DNA of 5,409 bases from Chitinophagaceae bacterium (lineage in GTDB: Bacteria; Bacteroidota; Bacteroidia; Chitinophagales; Chitinophagaceae), in contig JAEUVI010000111.1 of assembly GCA_016787105.1 (NCBI GenBank), positions 1 through 5,409 on the forward strand. The letters are read 5' to 3'. Under the pieces are notes generated by a model, which was not told where the DNA came from, made no database searches, and saw nothing but the letters and a program-made list of their open reading frames with translations. The position numbers and the translations under genes are program-made. Positions 1 to 5,409 of this stretch are shown piece by piece. Position 1 is the first letter of the stretch; every line of letters begins with the position of its first letter.

Positions 1-1611
1 AAGTGCTGCGGCTTTTTATATACGCAGGTTCTGAACATTAACTATTCTGGATTAAACACAGTATTTGCAGTAATAAATGACAATGGTACAACCATGCCAC
101 TTAATTTACCCAATACTGCTTTTCTTGAAAAAAACTATAATAACAACATTGCTTCACGCAGCAACTTCCAGTTTAAAGTAACGGTTAATCCTCTTACAGC
201 CACACTCGAACCCGGAGACAGCTTGCAATTAACCGCAAACGCAGGGCCATTTCCTGCAACTTATAACTGGTCACCATCCTATAATCTGAGTTGCACAGAC
301 TGTTATAACCCGATACATATAGCAGGCAAAGACACCACGCTTAAGGTAAGCGCTACCAGTACGTATGGCTGTATTGACAGCGCTTATACAATAATAAAAG
401 TTCCACCAGCAGATGATTATGTTATAAGAATAACAGAGGTAGAATGTTCGGGAACCAATCAGCTATACGCAGCATTTACAATATGTAATAATTTTCGGAG
501 AGGTGTAATTCCAAAGGGACTGAAAGTTTCATTTTATGATGCCGATCCATCTACCGGGAATGCAAATTTATTAGGCCCGGTATTTACCACATCCCAGAAT
601 TATACAGATAAATGTGTTTCATTCGGACATTACTTTAACAGAACCGCACCCGGAAAAATTTATGCTGTTGTAAACGATAATGGCACTACGATTCCATTAA
701 ATCTACCGAATAATTCTTCCCTTTCTGAAAAAGTATATACAAATAATAAAACAGATTTTGACTATGTACAGCAGTATGTACAACTACAGCCTGCGGATAC
801 AACTGTATACAGGAAAGAAACATATATTGCCCGTATGCTTACTAACGTAAGCGATCCGGCAAGTATAAAATGGCAAACGTCAAACAGTTATTCACTTAGC
901 TGCATTGATTGTGCCACACCTGCCATTACCGTTACCGACAACGCAACGATAAAAATGCAAATGAATAATCAGTATGGTTGTATTATTCCCGGAGAAATGA
1001 AAGTTAAAATATTCCCTCCGGATATGACTGTGGAAATAATGGAAACGGCATGTTACACAAATACAAGTACGCTGGTGAAATTCAGGATCTGCGCAAACAA
1101 CGGATATGATACAATTGCAAACAACCTTCCCGTTTCCTTTTATGAAACGATAGCAAATGGAAGCCCTAAAATACTTTCACCGGTATTTACCACAACAAGG
1201 ACTGAACCAACAGGATGTGCGGTATTTGCACATATTATCAATTCACCTGTAACTCAGAGTCTTTTTGCTGTTGTAAATGATAAAGGAAAAGGCGCCTCAT
1301 CCATACCCGAACCCTATATCACAGAAACCAATTACAGCAATAACATTCAGCAAAAAACTATTGTTCCATTTTCTGTAACAGTAAGCCCTGCAGACACAAG
1401 TATTTTACGTGCAAGTACAATACAACTTCAAGGGCAGGCGGTCGGTGGAACAGTTTCATTTATTCAATGGGAACCTTCGGAAAACCTTAGCTGCACAAAT
1501 TGTCTAAATCCTTTAGCGACTTCTCAGCCTTCCGCGCAATACAAGCTAACAGTGCAAAATGAATACCTGTGTACTGCATCGGCTTATGCTATTGTAAAAA
1601 CCTATACCGGA
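1..1611 (+). repeat. Tandem ~200-residue protein repeat (CARDB-like + Ig/PKD-like), about 2.5 copies
   Basis: The LSCxxC motifs (LSCTDC, LSCIDC, LSCTNC) recur at about 197-203 residue spacing, and the PVFTT...C...AVVNDxG...NN block recurs with the same period. The units are 1-408 (only the end of the first CARDB-like part is inside the window), 412-1014 and 1015-1611. A complete unit carries six cysteines: three in the CARDB-like half (as in VEC, ICNN, KCVSF) and three in the Ig-like half (LSCxxC and YGC/YLC). The protein motifs are well kept while the codons have drifted; only short DNA stretches such as GGTATTTACCACA (580s and 1180s) and GCTGTTGTAAA (660s and 1260s) remain near-identical. 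That suggests an old duplication rather than recent slippage. The CARDB assignment rests on pattern (VSFYDxDP, a terminal NN) and is inference. Confidence 0.8.
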
Positions 1612-1902
1612 AGAAAGATAAATATACCCAGCGCCTTTACGCCAAACAATGATGGCCTGAATGATGTGTTTTATATAATGGCGGGAAAAGAAGTAACGAA
1701 AGTAGTAAACTTATCAGTGTTCAATCGTTGGGGTGAAAAAGTGTTTGAGTCAACCAACAGCCCTGCCAACGATCGCAGCTATGGCTGGAACGGAACATTA
1801 AAAGGGAAAAATGCGGAAGGAGGTGTTTATGTATATCTCGCAACAGTTGAGTTTGTCAATGGTAAGGAACAATTTAAAGGAACCGTCACATTGATCCGGT
1901 AA
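1..1902 (+). CDS. Large secreted surface protein with CARDB-like/Ig-like repeats and a T9SS type B (CHU_C) sorting domain, 5' partial
   Basis: The frame is open from the first base, so 633 residues of the C-terminal part are visible and the true start is upstream. The first ATG (94) is not a start: it falls inside a repeated motif, where NDNGTT-M-PLNLP matches NDNGTT-I-PLNLP of the next unit. The order is: end of one CARDB-like module (1-147), Ig/PKD-like module (148-408), a second pair (412-1014), a third pair (1015-1611), then the sorting domain (1618-1899). Each Ig-like module has a W, an LSCxxC motif and a late YxC cysteine. From family knowledge, CHU_C proteins are exported through the Sec pathway and the type IX secretion system and act outside the cell or on its surface, often as adhesins or gliding-related proteins. 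I see no catalytic domain in the visible part, so an adhesive or structural role is inferred. The stop directly abuts that of the convergent gene at 1903. Confidence 0.93.
   Translation, partial: KCCGFLYTQVLNINYSGLNTVFAVINDNGTTMPLNLPNTAFLEKNYNNNIASRSNFQFKVTVNPLTATLEPGDSLQLTANAGPFPATYNWSPSYNLSCTDCYNPIHIAGKDTTLKVSATSTYGCIDSAYTIIKVPPADDYVIRITEVECSGTNQLYAAFTICNNFRRGVIPKGLKVSFYDADPSTGNANLLGPVFTTSQNYTDKCVSFGHYFNRTAPGKIYAVVNDNGTTIPLNLPNNSSLSEKVYTNNKTDFDYVQQYVQLQPADTTVYRKETYIARMLTNVSDPASIKWQTSNSYSLSCIDCATPAITVTDNATIKMQMNNQYGCIIPGEMKVKIFPPDMTVEIMETACYTNTSTLVKFRICANNGYDTIANNLPVSFYETIANGSPKILSPVFTTTRTEPTGCAVFAHIINSPVTQSLFAVVNDKGKGASSIPEPYITETNYSNNIQQKTIVPFSVTVSPADTSILRASTIQLQGQAVGGTVSFIQWEPSENLSCTNCLNPLATSQPSAQYKLTVQNEYLCTASAYAIVKTYTGRKINIPSAFTPNNDGLNDVFYIMAGKEVTKVVNLSVFNRWGEKVFESTNSPANDRSYGWNGTLKGKNAEGGVYVYLATVEFVNGKEQFKGTVTLIR
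1618..1899 (+). other. C-terminal T9SS type B sorting domain (CHU_C / gliding motility-associated)
   Basis: The last ~94 residues of the surface protein carry the family signatures in order: IPSAFTPNNDGLNDVF, then FNRWGEKVFES, then YGWNGTLKG, then GGVYVYLATV, ending in GTVTLIR at the stop codon. This matches the family annotated as gliding motility-associated C-terminal domain. In established systems it directs export by the type IX secretion system, usually helped by a PorP/SprF-type partner. No such partner gene lies in this window, so the partner would be encoded elsewhere. Confidence 0.95.
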
Positions 1903-2382
1903 TTACTTCCCAGCCAGTTTTTCTATTTCACGTTTGTAATCGTACTGAAGGTCTTCATGCAGCGTATCCAATATGGAAAACATTTTTTTAATTTGGGAAT
2001 GATAGAGGTTACTTATCACAGTATTCTGGTGAAATGGAATACCAGACTCATTCAACAATTGACAAAAATAAATGCGTAGCTCTATCTCTGTGGTTTTGCT
2101 ACCGCTGTACCTGCAATACTTATTAATAATACGAACGATTTTCCTGAGGCTTTTCTTTGCCCAATACAGGTTAGCCATATTGATTTCCGAAAAAAGAATG
2201 TCAATTTCCTTTTTAACACTATCCACATACCCCTGTTCATTATGCGCTTCAAAAAGAAGGTATGTCATCAATTCTTTATTTTCTTTTTTGAAACGTGCCA
2301 ACCGCAGGCATATATCAACCAAATCATTTTGTTTGAGTGAATTCAGTTCTGATTTTATTTCATGTACAGTAGACGCTCTCAT
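1903..2382 (-). CDS. Conserved hypothetical protein, 159 aa, helical and charged
   Basis: I cannot assign a named domain. The protein resembles uncharacterised ~160-residue proteins I associate with Bacteroidota, but that is recollection rather than a search result. It is rich in Lys, Glu, Leu and Ile, has no signal peptide or membrane segment, and is expected to be cytosolic and mostly alpha-helical. Recognisable stretches are LRLARFKKENKELMTYLLFE (residues ~27-46), a basic middle segment with KKSLRKIVRIINKYCRYSG (~76-94), and a C-terminal LHEDLQYDYKREIEKL. The ATG at 2382 is the first possible start after an in-frame stop upstream. The stop abuts that of the surface protein with no gap, and its start faces the MpaB-like gene 59 bp away. 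A regulatory or scaffold role cannot be told from sequence. Confidence 0.8.
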   Translation of the reverse strand: MRASTVHEIKSELNSLKQNDLVDICLRLARFKKENKELMTYLLFEAHNEQGYVDSVKKEIDILFSEINMANLYWAKKSLRKIVRIINKYCRYSGSKTTEIELRIYFCQLLNESGIPFHQNTVISNLYHSQIKKMFSILDTLHEDLQYDYKREIEKLAGK

Positions 2383-2416
2383 GCGTGTGAAGATATTTAT
2401 TTATCATTTCTGCTAA

Positions 2417-2439
2417 TGCAAAGCTTTCATATTTTTGCA
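2417..2439. repeat. Inverted repeat TGCAAA-N11-TTTGCA in the divergent promoter region
   Basis: Perfect 6-bp arms (2417-2422 and 2434-2439) are separated by 11 bp. The left arm overlaps an 8-bp palindrome, AAAGCTTT (2420-2427). The right arm overlaps the predicted -7 element of the MpaB-like gene and ends two bases before its start codon. The position, between two divergent genes and over a promoter element, would suit a repressor site. Arms this short can also occur by chance in AT-rich DNA. Confidence 0.35.
2430..2437 (+). promoter_or_regulatory. Possible Bacteroidota -7 element for the MpaB-like gene
   Basis: TATTTTTG fits the Bacteroidota -7 consensus TAnnTTTG exactly. There is no good TTTG -33 partner upstream, only a weak TTCTG around 2408-2412. 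The element ends four bases before the ATG at 2442, so a start site at the usual distance would fall on or next to the start codon and the mRNA would be leaderless or nearly so. A chance match in a T-rich stretch is possible. I see no comparably good element on the other strand for the gene at 2382. Confidence 0.4.
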
Positions 2440-2441
2440 CA

Positions 2442-3209
2442 ATGGAATTTTTTGTCGCCCGGGATTCTATTGTGCGGAAAATATGGGGTAAAAGCGATAC
2501 AATATTATTTGTATTCGCCGGCGCTTCAGCGGAATTTGCTTTGAATAAAGCAGTAGACTGGCTTTATTTTACCGGTAAGCTACCCGCTGATCCGCTTGGC
2601 CGCTTGTTCTCCACAGTAATGTATGCCCGCATAATCGTGTTTTCAAAAAATGATGACGCATTGAAAGCAATTGACAAAATCACAGCTATTCATGGAGCTG
2701 TTGAAAAAAATCGCGGTGCACAGATACCCGACTGGGCCTACCGGGATGTATTGTATATGCTCATCCATTATTCCATTGCTTCGTATGAACTACTTGAAAG
2801 AAAACTAACGCCTGCTGAAAAAGAAGATTTGTATGATGTGTTTTACAGAATGGGCTCCCGAATGAACCTGAAAGAGTTACCTTCTGACTATGAAAAATGG
2901 CTTGTTTCGCGGGAAGAACATCTCAACCAGGATTTGATAAAGAGTAATTATACTGACGATTTATTTAAGCAATATCACAAGCATCTTGGCTCCTTACGTT
3001 ATTTCCTTTTGAAAGAATCTCAAAAATTAGTTTGCCCGCAACTTGTAAAAAAATTGCTGCGAATAAATACAACCCCGTGGATAGCTCCGGTATTATCACT
3101 TTATAAGCTAAGCCGGAAGGTAAAGCTGGATGCGCTCATCAAATCGGTTATATTACCGCCAGCGTACAAAGCCCAGATAAGGGAACTTGATACCTGGCCT
3201 TCCCGCTAA
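2442..3209 (+). CDS. Oxygenase MpaB family (DUF2236) protein, 255 aa
   Basis: The N-terminal SIVRKIWGKSDTIL (residues 9-22), the hydrophobic VFAGASAEFALNKAV segment, and DPLGRLFSTVMYAR (50-63) follow the DUF2236 layout. The family includes fungal MpaB and bacterial latex-clearing proteins, which bind haem b and cleave substrates oxidatively. Arg54 and Thr58 keep the RxxxT spacing of the conserved Arg/Thr pair in latex-clearing protein. His84 (in AIHGAV) is my best candidate for the proximal haem ligand, and His109 is an alternative; both are inferred without an alignment. There is no signal peptide, so the protein is probably cytosolic or membrane-peripheral. The substrate is unknown. The ATG at 2442 is the only upstream Met before residue 60 and lies just before the conserved N-terminus. 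Neighbours are a divergent hypothetical gene and a downstream gene with its own promoter, so it is probably monocistronic. Confidence 0.85.
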   Translation: MEFFVARDSIVRKIWGKSDTILFVFAGASAEFALNKAVDWLYFTGKLPADPLGRLFSTVMYARIIVFSKNDDALKAIDKITAIHGAVEKNRGAQIPDWAYRDVLYMLIHYSIASYELLERKLTPAEKEDLYDVFYRMGSRMNLKELPSDYEKWLVSREEHLNQDLIKSNYTDDLFKQYHKHLGSLRYFLLKESQKLVCPQLVKKLLRINTTPWIAPVLSLYKLSRKVKLDALIKSVILPPAYKAQIRELDTWPSR

Positions 3210-3239
3210 TCGTTTTTTTACGCAACTCCGGATAAAAAC

Positions 3240-3269
3240 TTTGCCGGTTCACCGGTATTTATATATTTG
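3240..3269 (+). promoter_or_regulatory. Predicted Bacteroidota promoter (TTTG, N18, TATATTTG) for the TPR gene
   Basis: TTTG at 3240-3243 matches the -33 element and TATATTTG at 3262-3269 matches the -7 consensus TAnnTTTG, separated by 18 bp. Transcription would start near 3274-3277, giving a leader of about 22-25 nt before the ATG at 3299. This is the strongest promoter match in the window, and it supports both the start chosen for the TPR gene and its separation from the MpaB-like gene. The rest of the 89-bp gap shows only a T7 run at 3213-3219 just after the previous stop. Confidence 0.65.
3244..3255. repeat. Inverted repeat CCGGT-TC-ACCGG inside the promoter spacer
   Basis: Perfect 5-bp GC-rich arms with a 2-bp centre begin immediately after the -33 TTTG and end six bases before the -7 element. 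A protein bound here would sit under RNA polymerase, so an operator is conceivable. The arms are short, and the half-site ACCGG(T) is frequent throughout this window, which weakens the case. Confidence 0.3.
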
Positions 3270-3298
3270 ACTAACAAAACAGCCGCATTCGTTTCGAT

Positions 3299-4045
3299 AT
3301 GTTTTTCTTTAATAATTATTTTTATTTCATCACTATCATTCTGCAGGCCATTTGCGTTATTCATTGTATCAGAAGAGGCCGCCAGAATAGTTGGATTCTG
3401 ATCATTATTTTTCTACCCATCATTGGATGCATTGCCTATATTTTCACGGAAATGTCTGCCGGACGCGAACTACAAAACCTGCAATCAGGTGTAGGGAGCG
3501 TTTTAAATCCGGGTGGAAGTATACGAAAACTTGAAAAAAACCTGAAGTTTTCTGATACATTCAACAACAGGGTAGCATTGGCTGATGCCTACCTCGCTTC
3601 CGGCCATACAGAAAAAGCCATTGATTTATACGAATCGAGCCTTACCGGTAACTTTACAGAGAATGAACATGTTTTAAGCCAGCTTGTCATAGCGTATTAT
3701 AAAACCAAACGATACGCTGATATTATTCCTGTAGCACAAAAAATATATAATCTTCCACAGTTCGCCCGATCAACCGCTCATATTTATTATGCAATGGCGC
3801 TGGAAAAAACTGGCAATATTGAATCAGCAGAGAAAGAATTTATTAAAATGAAATCAAAGTTTTCAAACTTTGAGCCGCGTTATCAATATGCCTTACTGCT
3901 GGTAAGGACTGGAAGAAAAGACGAAGCAAGGCAATTACTTACAGAAATGACAAGCGAAGCAGCACATCTTAGTCCGAGAGAAAGAAGAAGCAACAGCAAT
4001 TGGCTGGCATTGGCAAAAGAAGAATTAAAAAAACTCCAGGGTTAA
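3299..4045 (+). CDS. Membrane-anchored TPR protein with PLDc_N-like N-terminus, 248 aa
   Basis: Two hydrophobic segments (residues ~7-24 and ~32-50) flank a short basic turn, IRRGRQNS. The second, WILIIIFLPIIGCIAYIF, resembles the PLDc_N (phospholipase D nuclease N-terminal) membrane hairpin. No HKD catalytic motif follows. A linker rich in Gly and Ser (~60-76) leads to about four TPR-like helical pairs at ~88-116, ~122-150, ~158-187 and ~192-220, with typical Ala/Tyr/Gly placement such as ALADAYLASGHTEKAIDLYE and YAMALEKTGNIESAEKEF. The TPR part most likely faces the cytoplasm and binds a protein partner, but neither topology nor partner can be read from the sequence. The start is supported by the promoter at 3240-3269; no Shine-Dalgarno is evident, as is usual in this phylum. 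The stop overlaps that of the convergent epimerase gene. Confidence 0.85.
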   Translation: MFFFNNYFYFITIILQAICVIHCIRRGRQNSWILIIIFLPIIGCIAYIFTEMSAGRELQNLQSGVGSVLNPGGSIRKLEKNLKFSDTFNNRVALADAYLASGHTEKAIDLYESSLTGNFTENEHVLSQLVIAYYKTKRYADIIPVAQKIYNLPQFARSTAHIYYAMALEKTGNIESAEKEFIKMKSKFSNFEPRYQYALLLVRTGRKDEARQLLTEMTSEAAHLSPRERRSNSNWLALAKEELKKLQG

Positions 4046-4911
4046 AACAAGCTAACTGACCAACTACGCTCAAACGCATCACCTGCATCAAGTTTATTAA
4101 TGCCTTCCTTATTTTTCAGTTGCTGATCAGTTGATACACTGTCTGCTATTCCACACCATGGTTCAATACAAACGAAATCCGCATTTTTAGCCGCCCAGAT
4201 TCCTAAAAAAGGAAAACCGGTATAATCAAACAAAAGTCCGTGCGATGTAGCAGATGATTTCAGGGAAACTTTTGATGATTTTAAATTCTTAAATACAAGC
4301 GCATCCTGCAAAAACAATTCCTTCGATAACGGTATCCGATCAGTGTTTTCCAGGAGCGATACCGGTTTTGTCTCAATCAATCCATCTTTTGAAATTGGCC
4401 ACCGGCCAGTAGTTTCTTTTTTTTCAAATTGAAGATAATAATCAGTATATTCTGTACCCTCAACAAACGGAACCTTAAACGCCGGATGTCCCCCAACAGA
4501 AAAAAGCAACTTAGTATTACCGGTATTCAATACTTTATATGTAACAGACAATGTATTATTTATTACTTCATAAGTTATATCAAACCTGAAATGAAAAGGA
4601 TAATTTTTCAGTGTTGATTCATCAGTTACCAAAGTAAATGTAACTGATGCTGCTGTTTGTGCTGTTACAGTAAATTCTTTTTCACGTGCAAATCCATGAC
4701 GCCCGAGCTTATAAGCCTTTCCTTCATAATAATAAGTATCGTTTTTCAACGTCCCTACTATTGGGAATAAAACAGGAGATGTTTTGGCCCAGAAGGCGGG
4801 ATCTGCATTCCACATATATTCCAGCCCGGTACTCTTACTCACAATGCTTTTTAACTCAGCTCCTCTTTTTATAATATTTACTTCAAGAATTTCATTTGAA
4901 ATAACCGGCAT
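4042..4911 (-). CDS. Aldose 1-epimerase family protein (LacX-like), 289 aa
   Basis: The protein has the mutarotase beta-sandwich pattern of the LacX-like subgroup: an N-terminal EVNIIKRGAELKSI strand pair, SPVLFPIVGTLKND (~45-58), LGRHGFAR (69-76), SVGGHPAF (138-145) and CIEPWCGIAD (248-257). By family analogy His72, His142 and Glu250 are the catalytic triad that interconverts alpha and beta anomers of a hexose in the cytosol; the exact sugar is not known. The length is normal for the group and no key residue appears lost. The ATG at 4911 lies 36 bp after the stop of the oxidoreductase gene, with a weak AAGAG upstream, so the two are probably co-transcribed. Its 3' end overlaps the convergent TPR gene by 4 bp (shared TTAA), leaving no room for a separate terminator. 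Confidence 0.92.
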   Translation of the reverse strand: MPVISNEILEVNIIKRGAELKSIVSKSTGLEYMWNADPAFWAKTSPVLFPIVGTLKNDTYYYEGKAYKLGRHGFAREKEFTVTAQTAASVTFTLVTDESTLKNYPFHFRFDITYEVINNTLSVTYKVLNTGNTKLLFSVGGHPAFKVPFVEGTEYTDYYLQFEKKETTGRWPISKDGLIETKPVSLLENTDRIPLSKELFLQDALVFKNLKSSKVSLKSSATSHGLLFDYTGFPFLGIWAAKNADFVCIEPWCGIADSVSTDQQLKNKEGINKLDAGDAFERSWSVSLF

Positions 4912-4947
4912 AACACTCTTGACTTTATTTAAAAGATTATAATGGAT

Positions 4948-5409
4948 TTATTTATGTGTAAAGCTATCTATTAATTGCATCACTTTCAAACCATCATCCA
5001 CACTGCAGGGATTCGGGCCCTTGCCAAGGAAATATTGTGTTACTTTTTCAATCATCGGTTGCTGCACATGTTGCAAAGAGTCAAACACTAACATTTCTGT
5101 ATTATTGTTTATTACAATGGCAATACCCTGGTTCTCAAAAATGCTGAAATATATCTTTCCTTTCTCACCGGTTATAATACATATATCCTTTTCGTCGGCT
5201 GCTGCAACATTAAAACACCAGGTACCATCAAATACTACTCCGTTTTTAAATAAAATATTCCCTGTTACAATATCATCAGCTGTATATGCACCGGCCTGGT
5301 TGGTTGATAATCCCTGCGATTTTTCAATCTCTCCAAAAAAATAATACATCAAATCCAACTGATGCGGTGCCAGGTCATGAAACAAGCCGCCGCCGGATAA
5401 AGCTGCGTC
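4948..5409 (-). CDS. Gfo/Idh/MocA family oxidoreductase, C-terminal 153 residues (5' partial)
   Basis: The reading frame stays open to the right edge, where the visible protein begins DAALSGGGLFHDLAPHQLDL. A TTG at 5383-5385 encodes an internal Leu of this conserved block and is not a start. HDLAPHQLD carries the DxxxH pair typical of inositol-dehydrogenase-like members, where Asp and His sit at the catalytic centre. The remainder is the C-terminal beta-sheet domain, with TGEKGKIYFS and a closing CSVDDGLKVMQLIDSF segment common to the family. The N-terminal NAD(P)-binding Rossmann domain, with the catalytic Lys, lies outside the window; the family is usually 320-400 residues. The reaction would be NAD(P)-dependent oxidation or reduction of a sugar or polyol, substrate unknown. 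The epimerase gene follows after 36 bp on the same strand, suggesting a carbohydrate-metabolism operon. Confidence 0.93.
   Translation of the reverse strand, partial: DAALSGGGLFHDLAPHQLDLMYYFFGEIEKSQGLSTNQAGAYTADDIVTGNILFKNGVVFDGTWCFNVAAADEKDICIITGEKGKIYFSIFENQGIAIVINNNTEMLVFDSLQHVQQPMIEKVTQYFLGKGPNPCSVDDGLKVMQLIDSFTHK

Noticed and set aside
94..96. ATG at 94 as the start of the surface protein gene
   Set aside because: The frame is open to base 1, and the upstream codons encode the same repeat block (KC..F, AVINDNGTT) seen in units 2 and 3, so this Met is internal.
2072..2544. Plus-strand open frames over the hypothetical gene and the start of the MpaB-like gene
   Set aside because: Their translations look like non-genic antisense or shifted frames with no domain pattern, and they overlap well-supported genes almost fully.
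3181..3219. Possible terminator after the MpaB-like gene: GGGAA...TTCCC followed by a T7 run
   Set aside because: The stem is only 5 bp with a 14-base loop, lies inside the coding region, and is separated from the T run by 8 bases, so it does not fit an intrinsic terminator.
4936..4941. TATAAT on the minus strand upstream of the epimerase gene
   Set aside because: It matches the E. coli -10 box but not the Bacteroidota TAnnTTTG element, has no suitable -33 partner, and lies in a 36-bp AT-rich gap between probably co-transcribed genes.
4429..5344. Short plus-strand frames inside the epimerase and oxidoreductase genes
   Set aside because: They are antisense to proteins with clear catalytic motifs and show no family resemblance or start signals.
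5383..5385. TTG as a start codon for the oxidoreductase
   Set aside because: It encodes Leu within the conserved GGGLFHDLAPH motif, and the frame continues to the window edge, so the gene is simply cut off.
1..5409. CRISPR array, tRNA, IS element, toxin-antitoxin or phage-defence module
   Set aside because: I found no regularly spaced direct DNA repeats, no cloverleaf-like segment, no transposase motif and no recognisable defence gene; the five complete or near-complete genes account for nearly all of the DNA.

Overview
The window looks like chromosomal DNA from a member of the Bacteroidota, probably the Chitinophagaceae or a close relative. The evidence is a type IX secretion (CHU_C / gliding-motility-associated) sorting domain, start codons without clear Shine-Dalgarno sequences, matches to the Bacteroidota promoter elements TTTG and TAnnTTTG, and moderately AT-rich coding DNA. 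The family assignment is inference from overall protein character, not from a marker gene. I see no tRNA, rRNA, CRISPR array, insertion sequence or phage gene.

Layout, left to right. (1) 1-1902 (+): the C-terminal 633 residues of a large secreted surface protein. It has about two and a half copies of a ~200-residue CARDB-like plus Ig/PKD-like repeat, followed by a C-terminal T9SS sorting domain; its true start lies upstream of the window. (2) 1903-2382 (-): a 159-residue, helix-rich conserved hypothetical protein, convergent with gene 1 and with its stop codon directly abutting. (3) 2383-2441: a short divergent promoter region. (4) 2442-3209 (+): a small MpaB/DUF2236-family putative haem oxygenase. 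(5) 3210-3298: an intergenic stretch with the best promoter match in the window and a small inverted repeat between its -33 and -7 elements. (6) 3299-4045 (+): a membrane-anchored TPR protein with a PLDc_N-like N-terminus. (7) 4042-4911 (-): a LacX-like aldose 1-epimerase family protein whose stop codon overlaps that of gene 6. (8) 4948-5409 (-): the C-terminal half of a Gfo/Idh/MocA-family oxidoreductase, which continues beyond the right edge and lies 36 bp upstream of the epimerase gene, in a probable operon.

The genes do not form one obvious pathway. The oxidoreductase and epimerase are a plausible sugar-metabolism pair. The others look like single-gene transcription units packed tightly in alternating orientation: two convergent junctions with no spacer, and one 59-bp divergent junction. 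I found no convincing undescribed multi-gene system. The points most worth a second look are the cysteine-patterned repeat of the surface protein, the possible leaderless start of the MpaB-like gene, the inverted repeats in the two promoter regions, and the PLDc_N-TPR fusion of unknown role.
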